Notes: generated by a model from the sequence alone, not told the origin. A stretch of 64,000 bases of DNA from Oceanimonas pelagia (GCF_030849025.1 NZ_CP118224.1:1906001-1970000); one strand, 5' to 3'. Shown: positions 1 through 9,119, numbered from the stretch's first letter. Translations and numbers: made by a program.

Positions 1-543
1 ATCTGGCCCGACTGGCAGCGCCGCCACCTGCCCCGGCTGCTGGCCGAGGCCATGGAAGCCAACGCTGCCTATCTCACCGCCATCGGCCGGCAAAGCGCCG
101 GACTGGAGCATGAAAACCTGCCCTACCGCATTGCCCGCAAGCAGGCCCACCTGGCCGACAACCAGCTGGCCCAGGCCTGGCAAAATATTCGGGTTGAGCC
201 GGTGTCAAAACACTGGCTTAACCTGTGTTTTGAAATTGCCTATCGCAACCATACCCTGCTCTCTTACCTGTCGGCCCTGGGCGCACACTGCCGGGCGGAT
301 CAGGCGCTGCCGCAACCGTTTGTTGACGGCCTGAATGAGCGGCTGCGCCTCGCCGCCGATGCCCTGCGCCGGGGCAGCCCCCTGCCCGACCAGCCGCCGT
401 TGCCGGCCATGACCGGTGCACACGAAGATGACTGGCATATTCTGGTACGTCAGCTGCTCAACAACATGGCGCTGCTGGTCAACGATCTGCATCAGCTCGC
501 CGGCGGCGTGCGCCAGGATGCACAAGCCGCCGCGCTTGGGTAA
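1..543 (+). CDS. yccS: YccS/FusC-type inner-membrane protein, C-terminal part
   Basis: The reading frame is open from base 1, so the gene starts before the window; 180 residues are visible, ending at TAA 541-543. The visible part is a soluble helical tail with no membrane segment, and its wording (HLADNQLAQAWQNI, then FEIAYRNHTLLSYLSALGAH) resembles the cytoplasmic C-terminus of YccS/YhfK family proteins, which carry two blocks of membrane helices upstream. The role of the family is poorly defined; members resemble aromatic-acid and fusaric-acid efflux proteins. tusE follows after 26 bases on the same strand. The family call rests on resemblance only, because the diagnostic membrane part is outside the window. 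Confidence 0.7.
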   Translation: MWPDWQRRHLPRLLAEAMEANAAYLTAIGRQSAGLEHENLPYRIARKQAHLADNQLAQAWQNIRVEPVSKHWLNLCFEIAYRNHTLLSYLSALGAHCRADQALPQPFVDGLNERLRLAADALRRGSPLPDQPPLPAMTGAHEDDWHILVRQLLNNMALLVNDLHQLAGGVRQDAQAAALG

Positions 544-569
544 GATAGCCGGCCAACCGAGGAGACCCC

Positions 570-899
570 ATGTTTGAATTTGAAGGCCGCCCCATCGAGA
601 CCGATGCCCAGGGCTATTTGAAACATCACCAGGACTGGCAGCCGGCCATGGCCGAGCTGCTGGCAAAGGAAGAAGGCATTGCGCTGACCGCCGAGCACTG
701 GGAAGTGATCCACTTTGTGCGCAACTTTTATCTCAAATACAACACCTCGCCGGCCATTCGGGCACTGGTGAAGGCCATGGCCAGGGAGCTGGGGGAAGAC
801 AAGGGCAACAGCCGCTACCTGTACCGGCTGTTTCCCAAGGGGCCGGCCAAGCAGGCCACCAAACTGGCGGGCCTGCCCAAACCGGTGAAGTGCATTTAA
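570..899 (+). CDS. tusE: Sulfurtransferase TusE (DsrC family)
   Basis: 109 residues, usual for TusE. In the tRNA 2-thiouridine relay TusE accepts sulfur from TusD in the TusBCD complex and hands it to MnmA, which thiolates U34 of Lys, Glu and Gln tRNAs. The protein ends in Lys-Cys-Ile, so the invariant penultimate cysteine that carries the persulfide is present (Cys108). The DsrC core reads [20 protein letters not shown], with [15 protein letters not shown] just before the tail. ATG 570 is preceded by GAGGA within the short gap after the YccS gene. The gene ends directly at a bidirectional terminator. Another tRNA U34 modification gene, mnmC, lies about 10 kb away. Confidence 0.95.
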   Translation: MFEFEGRPIETDAQGYLKHHQDWQPAMAELLAKEEGIALTAEHWEVIHFVRNFYLKYNTSPAIRALVKAMARELGEDKGNSRYLYRLFPKGPAKQATKLAGLPKPVKCI

Positions 900-900
900 A

Positions 901-927
901 AAAATTCCGGCGCGAGGCCGGAATTTT
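901..927. terminator. Bidirectional intrinsic terminator between tusE and dedD
   Basis: Perfect 11-bp inverted repeat, AAAATTCCGGC at 901-911 and GCCGGAATTTT at 917-927, with a 5-base loop and A/T runs on both sides. It sits between the convergent tusE and dedD genes and can serve both strands. Confidence 0.9.
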
Positions 928-1620
928 TTATTTGGCCATCACCCGGCCCTTCAGCCCGGTCAGGCGCTCCAGCGCCGGCAATTGCTGCTCCAGCCGGGCC
1001 CGGGCATCCGGCCCGACCCACACCCGGTTCAATTCACCCTGTCGCGGCACCGAGGGAGTGGTCTGCACACGATAACCCGCCGCCTGCAGCTTTCTCACCA
1101 GTGCATTGACGTTATCGGCACTGCGGAATGCGCCCAGCTGCACCACAAACTCACCGCCGGCGGGAGTCGCCGAAGTGGTCCGGGAAGCCTGCGGAGCGGG
1201 CGCCACCGGCTTAATGACCCCCGCCTGCGGCGCCGGCGGTGCTACGGGCTTGACCACCGGTGCCGGTTGCGGCCTGGCCACGACCGGCTTAGCCTCGGGA
1301 GCCGGACGCACCGGCTCGGCGGCAGGCTCAGGTTTCGGCGCGGGCGCAGCAGCCACCTGTGACTGGGGTTTCGGTGGCTCGGGCGGTGCTTCCTTCACTT
1401 CTTCCAGAGTCCAGTTGTCTGCCGTGGCGGCAGGCGCCGGCGTCGCCTCGGACACAACCCGGGCCGGCCTGGGTGGCTCCAGCTCGGGCCGCAACGGAAT
1501 GCTTACCGCTTCCTCCGGGGCAGGCGCCTGCTTGCCGTCCAGCAGATCGGGCAGAAAAATCACGCCCAGCGCCACCAGCAATACGGTGCCCACCAGCCGG
1601 TGCTGAAACTGGGTTGCCAT
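928..1620 (-). CDS. dedD: SPOR-domain cell division protein DedD
   Basis: 230 residues. An N-terminal membrane anchor (about residues 8-26) is followed by a long Pro/Ala/Glu-rich periplasmic linker and a C-terminal SPOR domain (about 153-228) starting GEFVVQLGAFRSADNVNALV. SPOR domains bind denuded peptidoglycan at the septum, and DedD is a division protein. Start chosen at ATG 1618-1620 because GAGGAA lies just upstream and the protein then begins with the short cytoplasmic tail typical of DedD; a longer frame exists but would run into folC. It is the last gene of accD-folC-dedD; cvpA and purF, which follow dedD in E. coli, are absent here and a terminator follows instead. Confidence 0.9.
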   Translation of the reverse strand: MATQFQHRLVGTVLLVALGVIFLPDLLDGKQAPAPEEAVSIPLRPELEPPRPARVVSEATPAPAATADNWTLEEVKEAPPEPPKPQSQVAAAPAPKPEPAAEPVRPAPEAKPVVARPQPAPVVKPVAPPAPQAGVIKPVAPAPQASRTTSATPAGGEFVVQLGAFRSADNVNALVRKLQAAGYRVQTTPSVPRQGELNRVWVGPDARARLEQQLPALERLTGLKGRVMAK

Positions 1621-1621
1621 C

Positions 1622-2878
1622 TCAGTGTTCCTCTTGTTGCGCGCCGTGCCAGGCCAGCGCCTCGGCCACAGTAAAGAAGGAGCCAAACACGATCACCCGC
1701 TCATGCTCGGCGCAGGCGGCCTGTGCCGCCAGCAGCGCCTCAGTGACCGAGCCATAGCCCTGCTCACACCCCAGCACCCGGGCCAGTGCACCGGCCTCCG
1801 CACCCCGGGGGCCACTCAGGGTTGCCGGATACCAGTGGCGGACCAGCGGCTGCATGGGCGCCAGGGTGGCGACAATGTCCTTGTCCTTGAGCATGCCCAC
1901 CACGGCGTGAATGGCCCCCCCTTCATCCGCCTGCAGGCGGGATGCCAGATAGGCCGCCGACTCGGGATTGTGAGCCACATCCACCCACAGGTTGGGTGCC
2001 AGCCGTTGCAGCCGGCCGGCCAGGCGGGCCTCGCGCAACCCGGTGGCGATGGCCTCGAAAGAAAGCCTAAAGGGCGAAGCCGCCAGGGTGGCCAGGGCCG
2101 TGGCCGCGTTCATCAGCGGCAGGCCGGGCACCGGCAAGCCGGAAAGATCCAGCCCCAGCCCGGCAAAACACCAGCTGTCGCCCTGTTGCTGCCAGTGAAA
2201 ATCCCGGCCACTGAAGGCCACCGGCGTGCCCAGCTTGTTTGCCTGCTCGGCAATGCTGGCGGGCGGGTCGAGATCACCGCATACCGCCGGCTTGCCCGGG
2301 CGCAGTATGCCCGCCTTTTCAACGCCGATGACCTCGCGGTTATCACCCAGCCAGTCGGTATGATCCAGCGCGATGGTGGTGATCACTGCCTGATCCGAGT
2401 CCACCACATTGGTAGCATCAAGCCGGCCGCCCAGGCCCACCTCCAGCAGCACCACATCAGGCCGCGCAGCCCGGAACAGCCACAGGGCCGCCAGGGTACC
2501 GAACTCGAAATAGGTAAGGGCCGTGTCGCCCCGGGCGGCTTCCACCGCGGCGAAGGCATCACAAAAGGCCGGCTCGGCGGGAAAGTCGCCGTTGATGCGC
2601 ACCCGCTCCCGGTAGTCGAGCAGATGGGGCGAGGAATACACGCCCACGCTGTGGCCGCCGGCGCGCAGCATGCTTTCAAGCAGGGCACAGGTGGTGCCCT
2701 TGCCGTTGGTGCCGCCCACGGTAATGACATGGGACGGCAGGGTCAGCAGGCCAAGCCGGCCGGCCACTCGCTGCATGCGCTCCAGGCCCAGCTCGATGTG
2801 GGCCATGTTCAGGCCTTCAAGCACCGCCAGCCAGTCGGCCAGGGAGCGGCCCGGTGCGGGGGCTGCGGGGGTGTGCAT
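1622..2878 (-). CDS. folC: Bifunctional dihydrofolate synthase / folylpolyglutamate synthase
   Basis: 418 residues, the usual FolC length. It adds glutamate to dihydropteroate and then to tetrahydrofolates using ATP. The Mur-ligase-type P-loop GTNGKGTT is at residues 56-63; SSPHL and YFEFGTLAALWLF, both FolC hallmarks, follow. Its ATG overlaps the TGA of accD by one base (TGATG on the minus strand), so translation is probably coupled; dedD starts one base after its stop. Confidence 0.95.
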   Translation of the reverse strand: MHTPAAPAPGRSLADWLAVLEGLNMAHIELGLERMQRVAGRLGLLTLPSHVITVGGTNGKGTTCALLESMLRAGGHSVGVYSSPHLLDYRERVRINGDFPAEPAFCDAFAAVEAARGDTALTYFEFGTLAALWLFRAARPDVVLLEVGLGGRLDATNVVDSDQAVITTIALDHTDWLGDNREVIGVEKAGILRPGKPAVCGDLDPPASIAEQANKLGTPVAFSGRDFHWQQQGDSWCFAGLGLDLSGLPVPGLPLMNAATALATLAASPFRLSFEAIATGLREARLAGRLQRLAPNLWVDVAHNPESAAYLASRLQADEGGAIHAVVGMLKDKDIVATLAPMQPLVRHWYPATLSGPRGAEAGALARVLGCEQGYGSVTEALLAAQAACAEHERVIVFGSFFTVAEALAWHGAQQEEH

Positions 2879-3741
2879 CAGATGTCCAGCGGCTCCTGGT
2901 TCATCAGCTTGCCGATCAGGCCGGCCAGGCGATCACGCATTTCGCGGCGGTCGATGATCATGTCGATGGCGCCGTGCTCCAGCAGGAACTCGCTGCGCTG
3001 AAAGCCCTCGGGCAGCTTTTCGCGCACGGTCTGCTCGATCACCCGCGGACCGGCAAAGCCGATCAGCGCCTTGGGCTCGCCCACGTTCACGTCGCCCAGC
3101 ATGGCCAGGCTGGCAGACACACCACCCATGGTGGGATCGGTGAGTACGGAGATATAGGGCAGGCCGGCCTCGGACAGGCGATTCAGCGCCGCACTGGTCT
3201 TGGCCATCTGCATCAGGGAGAACAGGGCTTCCTGCATGCGGGCGCCACCGGAGGCGGAGAAACACACCAGGGCACGGTTTTCGGCCAGGCAGGCTTCCAC
3301 CGCCTTGACGAAGCGGGCACCCACCACCGAGGCCATGGAGCCGCCCATAAAGGAAAATTCAAAGGAGCAGGCCACCACCGGCAGGCCGCGCAGGGTGCCC
3401 TTCATCACCACCATGGCGTCTTTTTCGTTGCTGCTTTTCTGGGCCGCGCTGATACGGTCCTTGTAGCGCTTGGAGTCCTTGAACTTGAGAATGTCCTGGG
3501 GCTCCAGCTCGGCGCCCAGCTCCTCGCGACCGTCCTGATCCAGGAACTTGTCGAGGCGGTTGCGGGCGCTGATGCGCATGTGGTGGTCGCACTTGGGGCA
3601 GACTTCCAGGTTGCGCTCAAGCTCGGCACGGTACAGCACCTGCTCGCAGTTGGTGCACTTGGTCCAGACTCCTTCCGGAATATTGTGACGACGAACGCCG
3701 ATGTTCTTGTTCTTGGGGAGAATTTTCTCAAGCCAGCTCAT
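2878..3741 (-). CDS. accD: Acetyl-CoA carboxylase carboxyltransferase subunit beta
   Basis: 287 residues. AccD forms with AccA the carboxyltransferase that transfers CO2 from biotin-BCCP to acetyl-CoA in the first step of fatty acid synthesis. An N-terminal zinc ribbon is intact (Cys29, Cys32, Cys48, Cys51). The crotonase-like carboxyltransferase core includes [11 protein letters not shown] and the oxyanion-hole region [16 protein letters not shown]. It heads the accD-folC-dedD unit; the E. coli neighbour dedA is missing between truA and accD. The 75-base gap to truA is AT-rich and could hold a promoter, but I cannot assign hexamers securely. Confidence 0.97.
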   Translation of the reverse strand: MSWLEKILPKNKNIGVRRHNIPEGVWTKCTNCEQVLYRAELERNLEVCPKCDHHMRISARNRLDKFLDQDGREELGAELEPQDILKFKDSKRYKDRISAAQKSSNEKDAMVVMKGTLRGLPVVACSFEFSFMGGSMASVVGARFVKAVEACLAENRALVCFSASGGARMQEALFSLMQMAKTSAALNRLSEAGLPYISVLTDPTMGGVSASLAMLGDVNVGEPKALIGFAGPRVIEQTVREKLPEGFQRSEFLLEHGAIDMIIDRREMRDRLAGLIGKLMNQEPLDI

Positions 3742-3816
3742 GGAAATCCTTAATCATTTTCGTGGTTGTCACGCGGCGGTCATTAAATCATATATTCGGC
3801 CGCGGGTTGATAAAAA

Positions 3817-4608
3817 TTACAGTGGGTCCGGCAGCCACAGCGGGCCGGGAATGGTAACCGGCAGCGCAAACTCTTCGGGGTAATCCACCCCCACCAGATA
3901 GAGGCCGCCAGCCTTGGCAGTGACTCCGGCCAGATTGCGATCCCGGCCTTCCAGCACTTCCTTCACCCAGGCGCCGTCAGCCTCGCCCATGCCAACACGC
4001 AGCAGGGTGCCGGTGATGTTGCGCACCATGTGGTGCAGAAAGGCGTTGGCCTTGATGTCGAGCACAATATAGTGGCCAAAACGCTGCACGTTAAGGTGCA
4101 TCACATTGCGAAACGGACTTTTGGACTGGCACTGCACGGCACGAAAGGCGCTGAAGTCGCGCTCACCCAGCAGGCACTGGCCGGCCTCGTGCATGCGCTC
4201 GGCGTCGATATGACCGGCATAATGACTGACCCCGGCACCGTGAATGGCCGGGCGCATATTGTGATTGAAGATAATGTAGCGATAGCGACGGGCGGTGGCG
4301 CTGAAGCGGGCATGAAAGTCGTCGGGTACCGCCTTCACCCAGCGCACCGCGATGTCCGGCGGCAGGTTGGCGTTCATGCCCAGGGTCCAGGCGCCGTCCG
4401 GGCGGCTGGAGTGAGTGTCGAAATGCACCACCTGGCCGGTGCCGTGCACGCCGGCGTCGGTACGGCCGGCGCACTGCACCTCCACCGGGTGATCGGCAAT
4501 TTTTGAAAGGGCTTTTTCTACCTCTTCCTGGACACTGGGGACTTCCCGCTGCCGTTGCCAGCCGTAATAGCGGCTGCCGTCATACTCTATGCCAAGGGCG
4601 ATGCGCAT
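3817..4608 (-). CDS. truA: tRNA pseudouridine(38-40) synthase TruA
   Basis: 263 residues. TruA isomerises uridines 38-40 in the anticodon arm of many tRNAs. The catalytic aspartate is Asp51 in [10 protein letters not shown], and the N-terminus [14 protein letters not shown] is typical. Start ATG 4606-4608 is preceded by GGAAC; the frame extends ten codons upstream but homologous proteins begin MRIAL. In E. coli truA lies between usg and dedA-accD; here fimV precedes it, with a possible terminator in the 110-base gap. Confidence 0.95.
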   Translation of the reverse strand: MRIALGIEYDGSRYYGWQRQREVPSVQEEVEKALSKIADHPVEVQCAGRTDAGVHGTGQVVHFDTHSSRPDGAWTLGMNANLPPDIAVRWVKAVPDDFHARFSATARRYRYIIFNHNMRPAIHGAGVSHYAGHIDAERMHEAGQCLLGERDFSAFRAVQCQSKSPFRNVMHLNVQRFGHYIVLDIKANAFLHHMVRNITGTLLRVGMGEADGAWVKEVLEGRDRNLAGVTAKAGGLYLVGVDYPEEFALPVTIPGPLWLPDPL

Positions 4609-4667
4609 ATTCAGTTCCAAGAAAAAAAAGGAGGGCAATTATACCCGTTGCCACGGCAAAATGAAGA

Positions 4668-4687
4668 ACCGGCCGCGAGCGGCCGGT
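4668..4687 (-). terminator. Probable terminator or attenuator after fimV
   Basis: Inverted repeat ACCGGCC (4668-4674) and GGCCGGT (4681-4687) with a 6-base loop. On the minus strand it is followed by TTCTTCATTTTG, a moderate U-rich tract. Read-through into truA would be partial. Confidence 0.6.
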
Positions 4688-4718
4688 GTACGAACCCGTT
4701 ACCGCGACGGCGTGCCGG

Positions 4719-6785
4719 TCAGCGCCGGTCAAGCCGTTGCAGCAGCTTGCGGGCATCATTGCGCTGCTGCTCGTTGCCCTTTTCCATGGCCTCGTTAAGC
4801 AGCTCGCGGGCGCTGTCAAGATCGTCAATTTCGATGTAGGCCCGGGCCAGATCCAGCTTGGCCCCCATGCCGCCTTCGTCCAGATCGATGTCCACATCCT
4901 GGCCGTTGCCCAGCAGCCCGGCGTAATCGTCCAGCTCGTGGCGAAGCAGGGGTTCACGGTCTTCAAACGGTGATGCAACCTGGTCCGGGCCGGCCGGCTT
5001 GCCATCGTCGGCCGCGCCGCCGGCCTGGTTCGCCATGGACTCGGCCAGCAGGTCATCAAACCGGCTGCCGGCCTCCTCCTCAAAGGCGCCCTGCTCCGCC
5101 AGTGAGCCCGGGCGGGATTCAGGCCCGCCCGCACTGGCCTGCTGCGCCACGGTTTTTTGCTCCGGCTCGTCCAGATCAAACAGGTGCTCGTCAAACGCCC
5201 CCTCGTCGTCGGCGTTATTGCCAAACAGCGACGGTTCACGCGCATCCTCAACCATGGCATCCGGCCCGGAATGATCCGCGGCCCTGTCAAGCCGGGAATC
5301 TTCGGCACTGCCTTCCCGGCGCTTGTCCTCGGCCATTTCATCCTCAAACAAAATGTCGTCGGGGTCCACGTCGGGCCCGGCCTTCAGCGCAGGACCGGCC
5401 ATCTCATCCTCAAACAGAATATCGTCGGGGTCCACGGCGCGCTCGGCATCGCTCGCAGGATCGGCCATGTCATCCTCAAACAGCATGTCCTCGGAAGTCC
5501 CGGGCCGGGCGGCGTCATCGTCCAGCAGTGCCTCATCAGGGTTCTCGCGCCCCCTGGTTTCGGCCTCTTCCTGCTCCTGCCGCTCCTGTTCCTCCAGAAA
5601 CCGGGCAAAGGCGTCTTCGTCAATTTCCACCTGCTCGCCGGTGCCGGTGGCCGGTGGCTCCTCTTCCACCGCACTCAGCTCGGTGGCAAAGAGATCATCA
5701 AACTCGTTGTCTTCGTCTTCCATCATCAGCTGGGACGAGTCCGCCTCCTGCTCGGCCATGTCTTCCCTTACCCGCTTGCGCCACCACAGGGTGAACAGCG
5801 CCAGCAGCAGCAGGGCCGGCAAGGTCAGCAACAGGGCCAGGTTCAGCGGCTGCCTGAGCAGCTCGCTGAACCAGCCGCCCTGCTCCACGGCGGCATTGGC
5901 CTCGGGCGTGGCCTGTTGCGCCCGCACCATTTTCAGCTCGTTGACTTCGGCGGTAAGCTGGCTGAGGCGATGACGCAGGGCCTGATTGTTGTCGGCCAGC
6001 TGCGCCAGTTGTTCATTGGACATGGCCACCTGCTCACGCAGCTCGTCCAGCAGCCGGGCCTGCAACCGCTCCAGGGCTGCCTGCTCGGCCTGCTCGGGGG
6101 TGGTCGGTGCTACCGGCGCCGCGCGAGGTTCGGCGGGTGCCGGCGGTGTCACCGCTGCCGGCGCGGCGGCCCGCGGTTCACTCAGGCCGGTGGCCGGAGC
6201 CGGTTGAGGTGATGCGGCCGGGGCCGTGCTCTGAGTCTGCCTGGGAGCGGCCTCCACCACGGGAGGAGTGGCCACCGCCGGCGCCGCGGTTTCCGCCGGC
6301 CGGGGCGTCTCTACCCTGGCAACAGCACGGGCCGGCGCGGGGGTGGCCGGCGCCTGCGTCACCCGCCGGTTGCCCTGACGGCTCAGACGGCGAAACTCGT
6401 TTTCGGCTTCCCGGGGGGAGCGTTGCTGAGCCTGGCTCAGCGTTGGCAGCCGCAGCACGGCGCCCCGCTGCAAATAGTTGATATTGCCCCGTACAAAGGC
6501 CCCGAGATTGAGGTAATAGAGCGCCACCATGGTCTGCTGCACCGTTGCCGGCGCCCGGGTATGGCGGGCGGCAATGGACCAGAGGGTGTCGGTGGGCGTA
6601 ATGGGGCCATAACGGCTGGCCCGGGCCGGCGCCGGGGGCGTTTCGGGGGCCGGCGCCGGCCGGTCTTGCGCGGCGGCAGTCTCCGGGCCTCTCAGCTCGA
6701 TATAGAACTCCTGTGCCGTGGCCGACAGGGTACAGGACAGCCACAGGGCCAGCACGGAATAAAGCGGTGGTCGGCGTGTTCTCAT
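4719..6785 (-). CDS. fimV: FimV/HubP-type polar landmark protein
   Basis: 688 residues. Order: signal sequence (about 1-25, ending SATAQ), periplasmic LysM peptidoglycan-binding domain (about 58-115), Pro/Ala-rich linker, predicted coiled coil (about 235-290), one membrane helix (314-335), a long acidic cytoplasmic stretch (about 345-610) and the conserved FimV C-terminal TPR-like domain (about 640-688, KLDLARAYIEIDDLDSAREL). FimV (Pseudomonas) and HubP (Vibrio, Shewanella) place type IV pili, chemotaxis arrays and chromosome-partition factors at the pole. The acidic region holds repeats of the type DPDDILFEDEMA, seen about three times. At 688 residues it is much shorter than Vibrio HubP. Start ATG 6783-6785 fits the signal sequence; the frame extends 37 codons upstream without a signal. 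Confidence 0.88.
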   Translation of the reverse strand: MRTRRPPLYSVLALWLSCTLSATAQEFYIELRGPETAAAQDRPAPAPETPPAPARASRYGPITPTDTLWSIAARHTRAPATVQQTMVALYYLNLGAFVRGNINYLQRGAVLRLPTLSQAQQRSPREAENEFRRLSRQGNRRVTQAPATPAPARAVARVETPRPAETAAPAVATPPVVEAAPRQTQSTAPAASPQPAPATGLSEPRAAAPAAVTPPAPAEPRAAPVAPTTPEQAEQAALERLQARLLDELREQVAMSNEQLAQLADNNQALRHRLSQLTAEVNELKMVRAQQATPEANAAVEQGGWFSELLRQPLNLALLLTLPALLLLALFTLWWRKRVREDMAEQEADSSQLMMEDEDNEFDDLFATELSAVEEEPPATGTGEQVEIDEDAFARFLEEQERQEQEEAETRGRENPDEALLDDDAARPGTSEDMLFEDDMADPASDAERAVDPDDILFEDEMAGPALKAGPDVDPDDILFEDEMAEDKRREGSAEDSRLDRAADHSGPDAMVEDAREPSLFGNNADDEGAFDEHLFDLDEPEQKTVAQQASAGGPESRPGSLAEQGAFEEEAGSRFDDLLAESMANQAGGAADDGKPAGPDQVASPFEDREPLLRHELDDYAGLLGNGQDVDIDLDEGGMGAKLDLARAYIEIDDLDSARELLNEAMEKGNEQQRNDARKLLQRLDRR

Positions 6786-6926
6786 TATGTCGTTGGTATC
6801 CCTTGTTCTGACCCGGGGCGGCCTGCACGGCCGCCCGGCTGACCATGGCACAAGTGTAGAAAAAAACAGTCCCAATAGGAACTTATCTATTGGCACATCG
6901 AGTCAATGGTTATCGGCCGCGGGCAC

Positions 6927-8036
6927 TCAGGCTTTAAAGCCCAGCGCTTGCGCGCCGGCGCTGGCGCCGCACCACTGCAACGAGCCCAGCTCACGGCGCT
7001 CGGGGTATTCCTTGCGCAGCCGGTCAAAAAAGCCCGGCTCGCCCGAGGCCAGGCCGCGACGGAAATTCCGGTCGTCCCGCTCAATGTCGTAAACCAGCCG
7101 CACCAATCGTTCCAGCTGGGCCTGATCCGGCGCCCTGTTCAGATGGACCGACCTCACCGCCGGGGCGGGCAACAGCGCCGCCAGGCTATGCCGCTCCGGC
7201 TGCCCGCCATGGTTGCACAGTGCCCGGTACAGGGCAAAGGTGCCCCGGGCCTTGCCTTCCAGGCTGTAGCCGGCAATGTGGGGCGTGGCGATCAGCACAT
7301 GGGGCACCAGCTCGGCCAGCACCGCGGGCTCATGCTCCCATACATCCATGACCAGGGTCAGCGGGCGCCCCCCCTGCTGACGCGCCAGCAGGGCCCGGTT
7401 ATTCCAGACATCCCCGCGGCAGGCATTGATCAGTACCTGATGGCCACCGAGCCGGTCAATGCGTTCCTCATTCAGCAGATGATGGGTGGCATAAGGGCCC
7501 TGATGAGTAATGGGCACATGAAAACTGACAATATCGGCGGCGAGCGCCTGGTCATAGCCGACCAGCCCCGGCATTCCGGCGTTGGCCAGGGGCGGATCGC
7601 AGCGCAGCACCCGCATGCCCAGGCCTTCGGCCCGTCTGGCCACCTCGCTGCCGGTATTGCCGGCGCCGATCACCGCCAGGGTTTTGTCCGCCAGGGTCCA
7701 GTTCTTGTGAGCCGCCACCCGCAACAGCGCCGCCAGCACATAGTCCCCCACCGCCACCTTGTTGCAGCCCGGGGCGCTGGCAAAGGCAATGCCGCGCCGG
7801 GCCAGCAGGCCGGTGTCGACATGGTCACAGCCAATGGTGGCGGTGCCCACAAAGCGCAGCCGGCCGGCCTCGCTCAGCAGTGCCTCGTCCACCCGGGTGA
7901 TGGAGCGCACCAGCAGGGCGTCGATGTCGCGCAGATGTTCGGGCTGCAGCGCCCGTCCCGGGCGGGTGATCACCTCGGCCCGGCCGGCAAACAGCTCGCG
8001 CACAAAGGGCATGTTTTCATCGGCCAGCACTTTCAT
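6927..8036 (-). CDS. pdxB: Erythronate-4-phosphate dehydrogenase
   Basis: 369 residues. Oxidises 4-phosphoerythronate in the DXP-dependent pyridoxal-phosphate pathway. It is a D-2-hydroxyacid dehydrogenase with the NAD-binding motif VIGAGNTGSEVARR and catalytic-histidine region ATPHIAGYSLEGKARGT; the start MKVLADENMPFVRELF is typical of PdxB. Its C-terminal domain (about 285-369) is the PdxB dimerisation extension. It sits upstream of fimV-truA-accD, a location conserved with E. coli pdxB. ATG 8034-8036 has AAGGAG upstream. Confidence 0.95.
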   Translation of the reverse strand: MKVLADENMPFVRELFAGRAEVITRPGRALQPEHLRDIDALLVRSITRVDEALLSEAGRLRFVGTATIGCDHVDTGLLARRGIAFASAPGCNKVAVGDYVLAALLRVAAHKNWTLADKTLAVIGAGNTGSEVARRAEGLGMRVLRCDPPLANAGMPGLVGYDQALAADIVSFHVPITHQGPYATHHLLNEERIDRLGGHQVLINACRGDVWNNRALLARQQGGRPLTLVMDVWEHEPAVLAELVPHVLIATPHIAGYSLEGKARGTFALYRALCNHGGQPERHSLAALLPAPAVRSVHLNRAPDQAQLERLVRLVYDIERDDRNFRRGLASGEPGFFDRLRKEYPERRELGSLQWCGASAGAQALGFKA

Positions 8037-8149
8037 CGCTATCTCCTTGTTATAACGGCCACTATTGTACTCCGACTTGAACCGAGGTTCACTGCCGCGC
8101 TGACCGGCTTTCTGCTAGACTGCCGCCCTTGCCGTTATCGAGAGCCATC

Positions 8150-8896
8150 ATGACCCTGCGTTTGCTGTTGTTTGTATCCTTGCTGCTGATCCTGCCCGTG
8201 GCCCTGGCGGGCCTGGCCTGGCACTGGCACTGGTTTCCGTTGCTGGATCTGGATGAGCCGCCGGCCCTGCTGGCCTACGGCCTGACCCTGACCGTGGGCA
8301 AGCCGGGCATTGGCCTGACCCTGCTGGCGCTCAGTGCGCTGACCCTGCACCGCTGGCGCCGGCGCCCGGGCCAGCTGCTGGTGTTCTTTTTCTGCCTGTT
8401 CGCCGCCCTGGGCGGTGCCTTTGTCACCAAAACCGTGGCCAAGAACCATTTCAAGGAGCCCAGGCCCTATGTGCTGTGGCTGGTGCAACAAGGCCAGCTG
8501 GCGGACAGCCGCAGCTTTTACGCCGGTTCCGAGACCGAGCGCGAAACCCGGCTGGCGCGAAGCCTGGTGCAGGTGAGCGAAACCCAGATCCCCGGCTGGC
8601 TCAAACACCACTGGCAGGAAGAGGTGAACTATTCCTTTCCCTCCGGTCATGCCATTGCGGCCATGACCATTGCCGGCTTTTTCTGCCTGCTGCTGGGCTA
8701 CCGCCGCCAGCCGGTATGGCGCATGATGGCCCTGGGTAGCTGGGCGGTGGCAGTGTGTTACTCGCGCCTGCTGCTCGGTCTGCACTGGCCGGCGGACATT
8801 CTTGCCAGCAGCGTGCTCGGGCTGCTGTTTGGCGGCGCCGGCGCCTGGGGATTTGTGGTGCTGGACAAACGGCTGGCAGCGCCTGAAAGCAGCTAG
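8150..8896 (+). CDS. pgpB: PAP2-family membrane phosphatase, PgpB-like
   Basis: 248 residues, six predicted membrane helices. The three motifs of the PAP2/lipid phosphatase superfamily are present: KNHFKEPRP, then PSGHA, then SRLLLGLHWPAD. PgpB dephosphorylates phosphatidylglycerol phosphate and undecaprenyl pyrophosphate in the inner membrane; the length and the long loop between motifs 1 and 2 fit PgpB. Start ATG 8150 is preceded by CGAGAG; an in-frame TTG lies at 8129 but has no better ribosome site. Divergent from pdxB. Substrate is inferred from resemblance. Confidence 0.8.
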   Translation: MTLRLLLFVSLLLILPVALAGLAWHWHWFPLLDLDEPPALLAYGLTLTVGKPGIGLTLLALSALTLHRWRRRPGQLLVFFFCLFAALGGAFVTKTVAKNHFKEPRPYVLWLVQQGQLADSRSFYAGSETERETRLARSLVQVSETQIPGWLKHHWQEEVNYSFPSGHAIAAMTIAGFFCLLLGYRRQPVWRMMALGSWAVAVCYSRLLLGLHWPADILASSVLGLLFGGAGAWGFVVLDKRLAAPESS

Positions 8897-9004
8897 CTGA
8901 GCTGTCAGCTTTAAGCTGTAAGTAAAACAAAAAAGTACATCTGATCGCCGGCATGTTGGACCCGTCCCGACCTACCGTTCACGCAGGCAACGCCGATGTC
9001 ACCC

Positions 9005-9119
9005 GAAGCAGCAGTGGGGATTGCCGGAGCCGACCGTCAAATTCCAGGAATGGAAATTGCCGTGCGTCCCATATATGGGCTTGAAGCGTATCGGCGGAGC
9101 GTAACCGCGCTGCTGCTTC
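9005..9119. repeat. Cloverleaf-forming intergenic repeat, copy 1
   Basis: This 115-base element lies in the 289-base gap between pgpB and fabB and has a second copy at 37214-37327. Outer stem: GAAGCAGCAG (9005-9014) pairs perfectly with CTGCTGCTTC (9110-9119). Inner stem: GCCGA (9029-9033) with TCGGC (9091-9095). Two internal hairpins: CAAATTCC (9038-9045) with GGAAATTG (9052-9059, one mismatch), and the palindrome CCCATATATGGG (9068-9079). Segments such as CGACCGTCAAA and GGGCTTGAAGCGT are identical in both copies. I do not recognise the family; it is not ERIC, REP or an attC site as I know them. It has no credible open reading frame. Confidence 0.85.

Noticed and set aside
1625..3001. Long open frames antisense to folC and accD, and similar ones opposite fabB, uvrB, nagE, potI, spuC, puuA, ppsA and ovoA (up to 900 codons)
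   Set aside because: They lie opposite well-recognised genes, have His/Gln/Gly-rich compositions typical of reversed GC-rich codons, and lack ribosome sites and any family resemblance.
8895..8922. Short AAGCTGTAAG-type motif, also at 12490-12502
   Set aside because: Only a dozen bases shared, no consistent structure; not enough to call a repeat family.
9005..9119. Integron attC site or ERIC element
   Set aside because: No RYYYAAC/GTTRRRY core sites and no integron gene cassettes; the sequence does not match the ERIC consensus I know.
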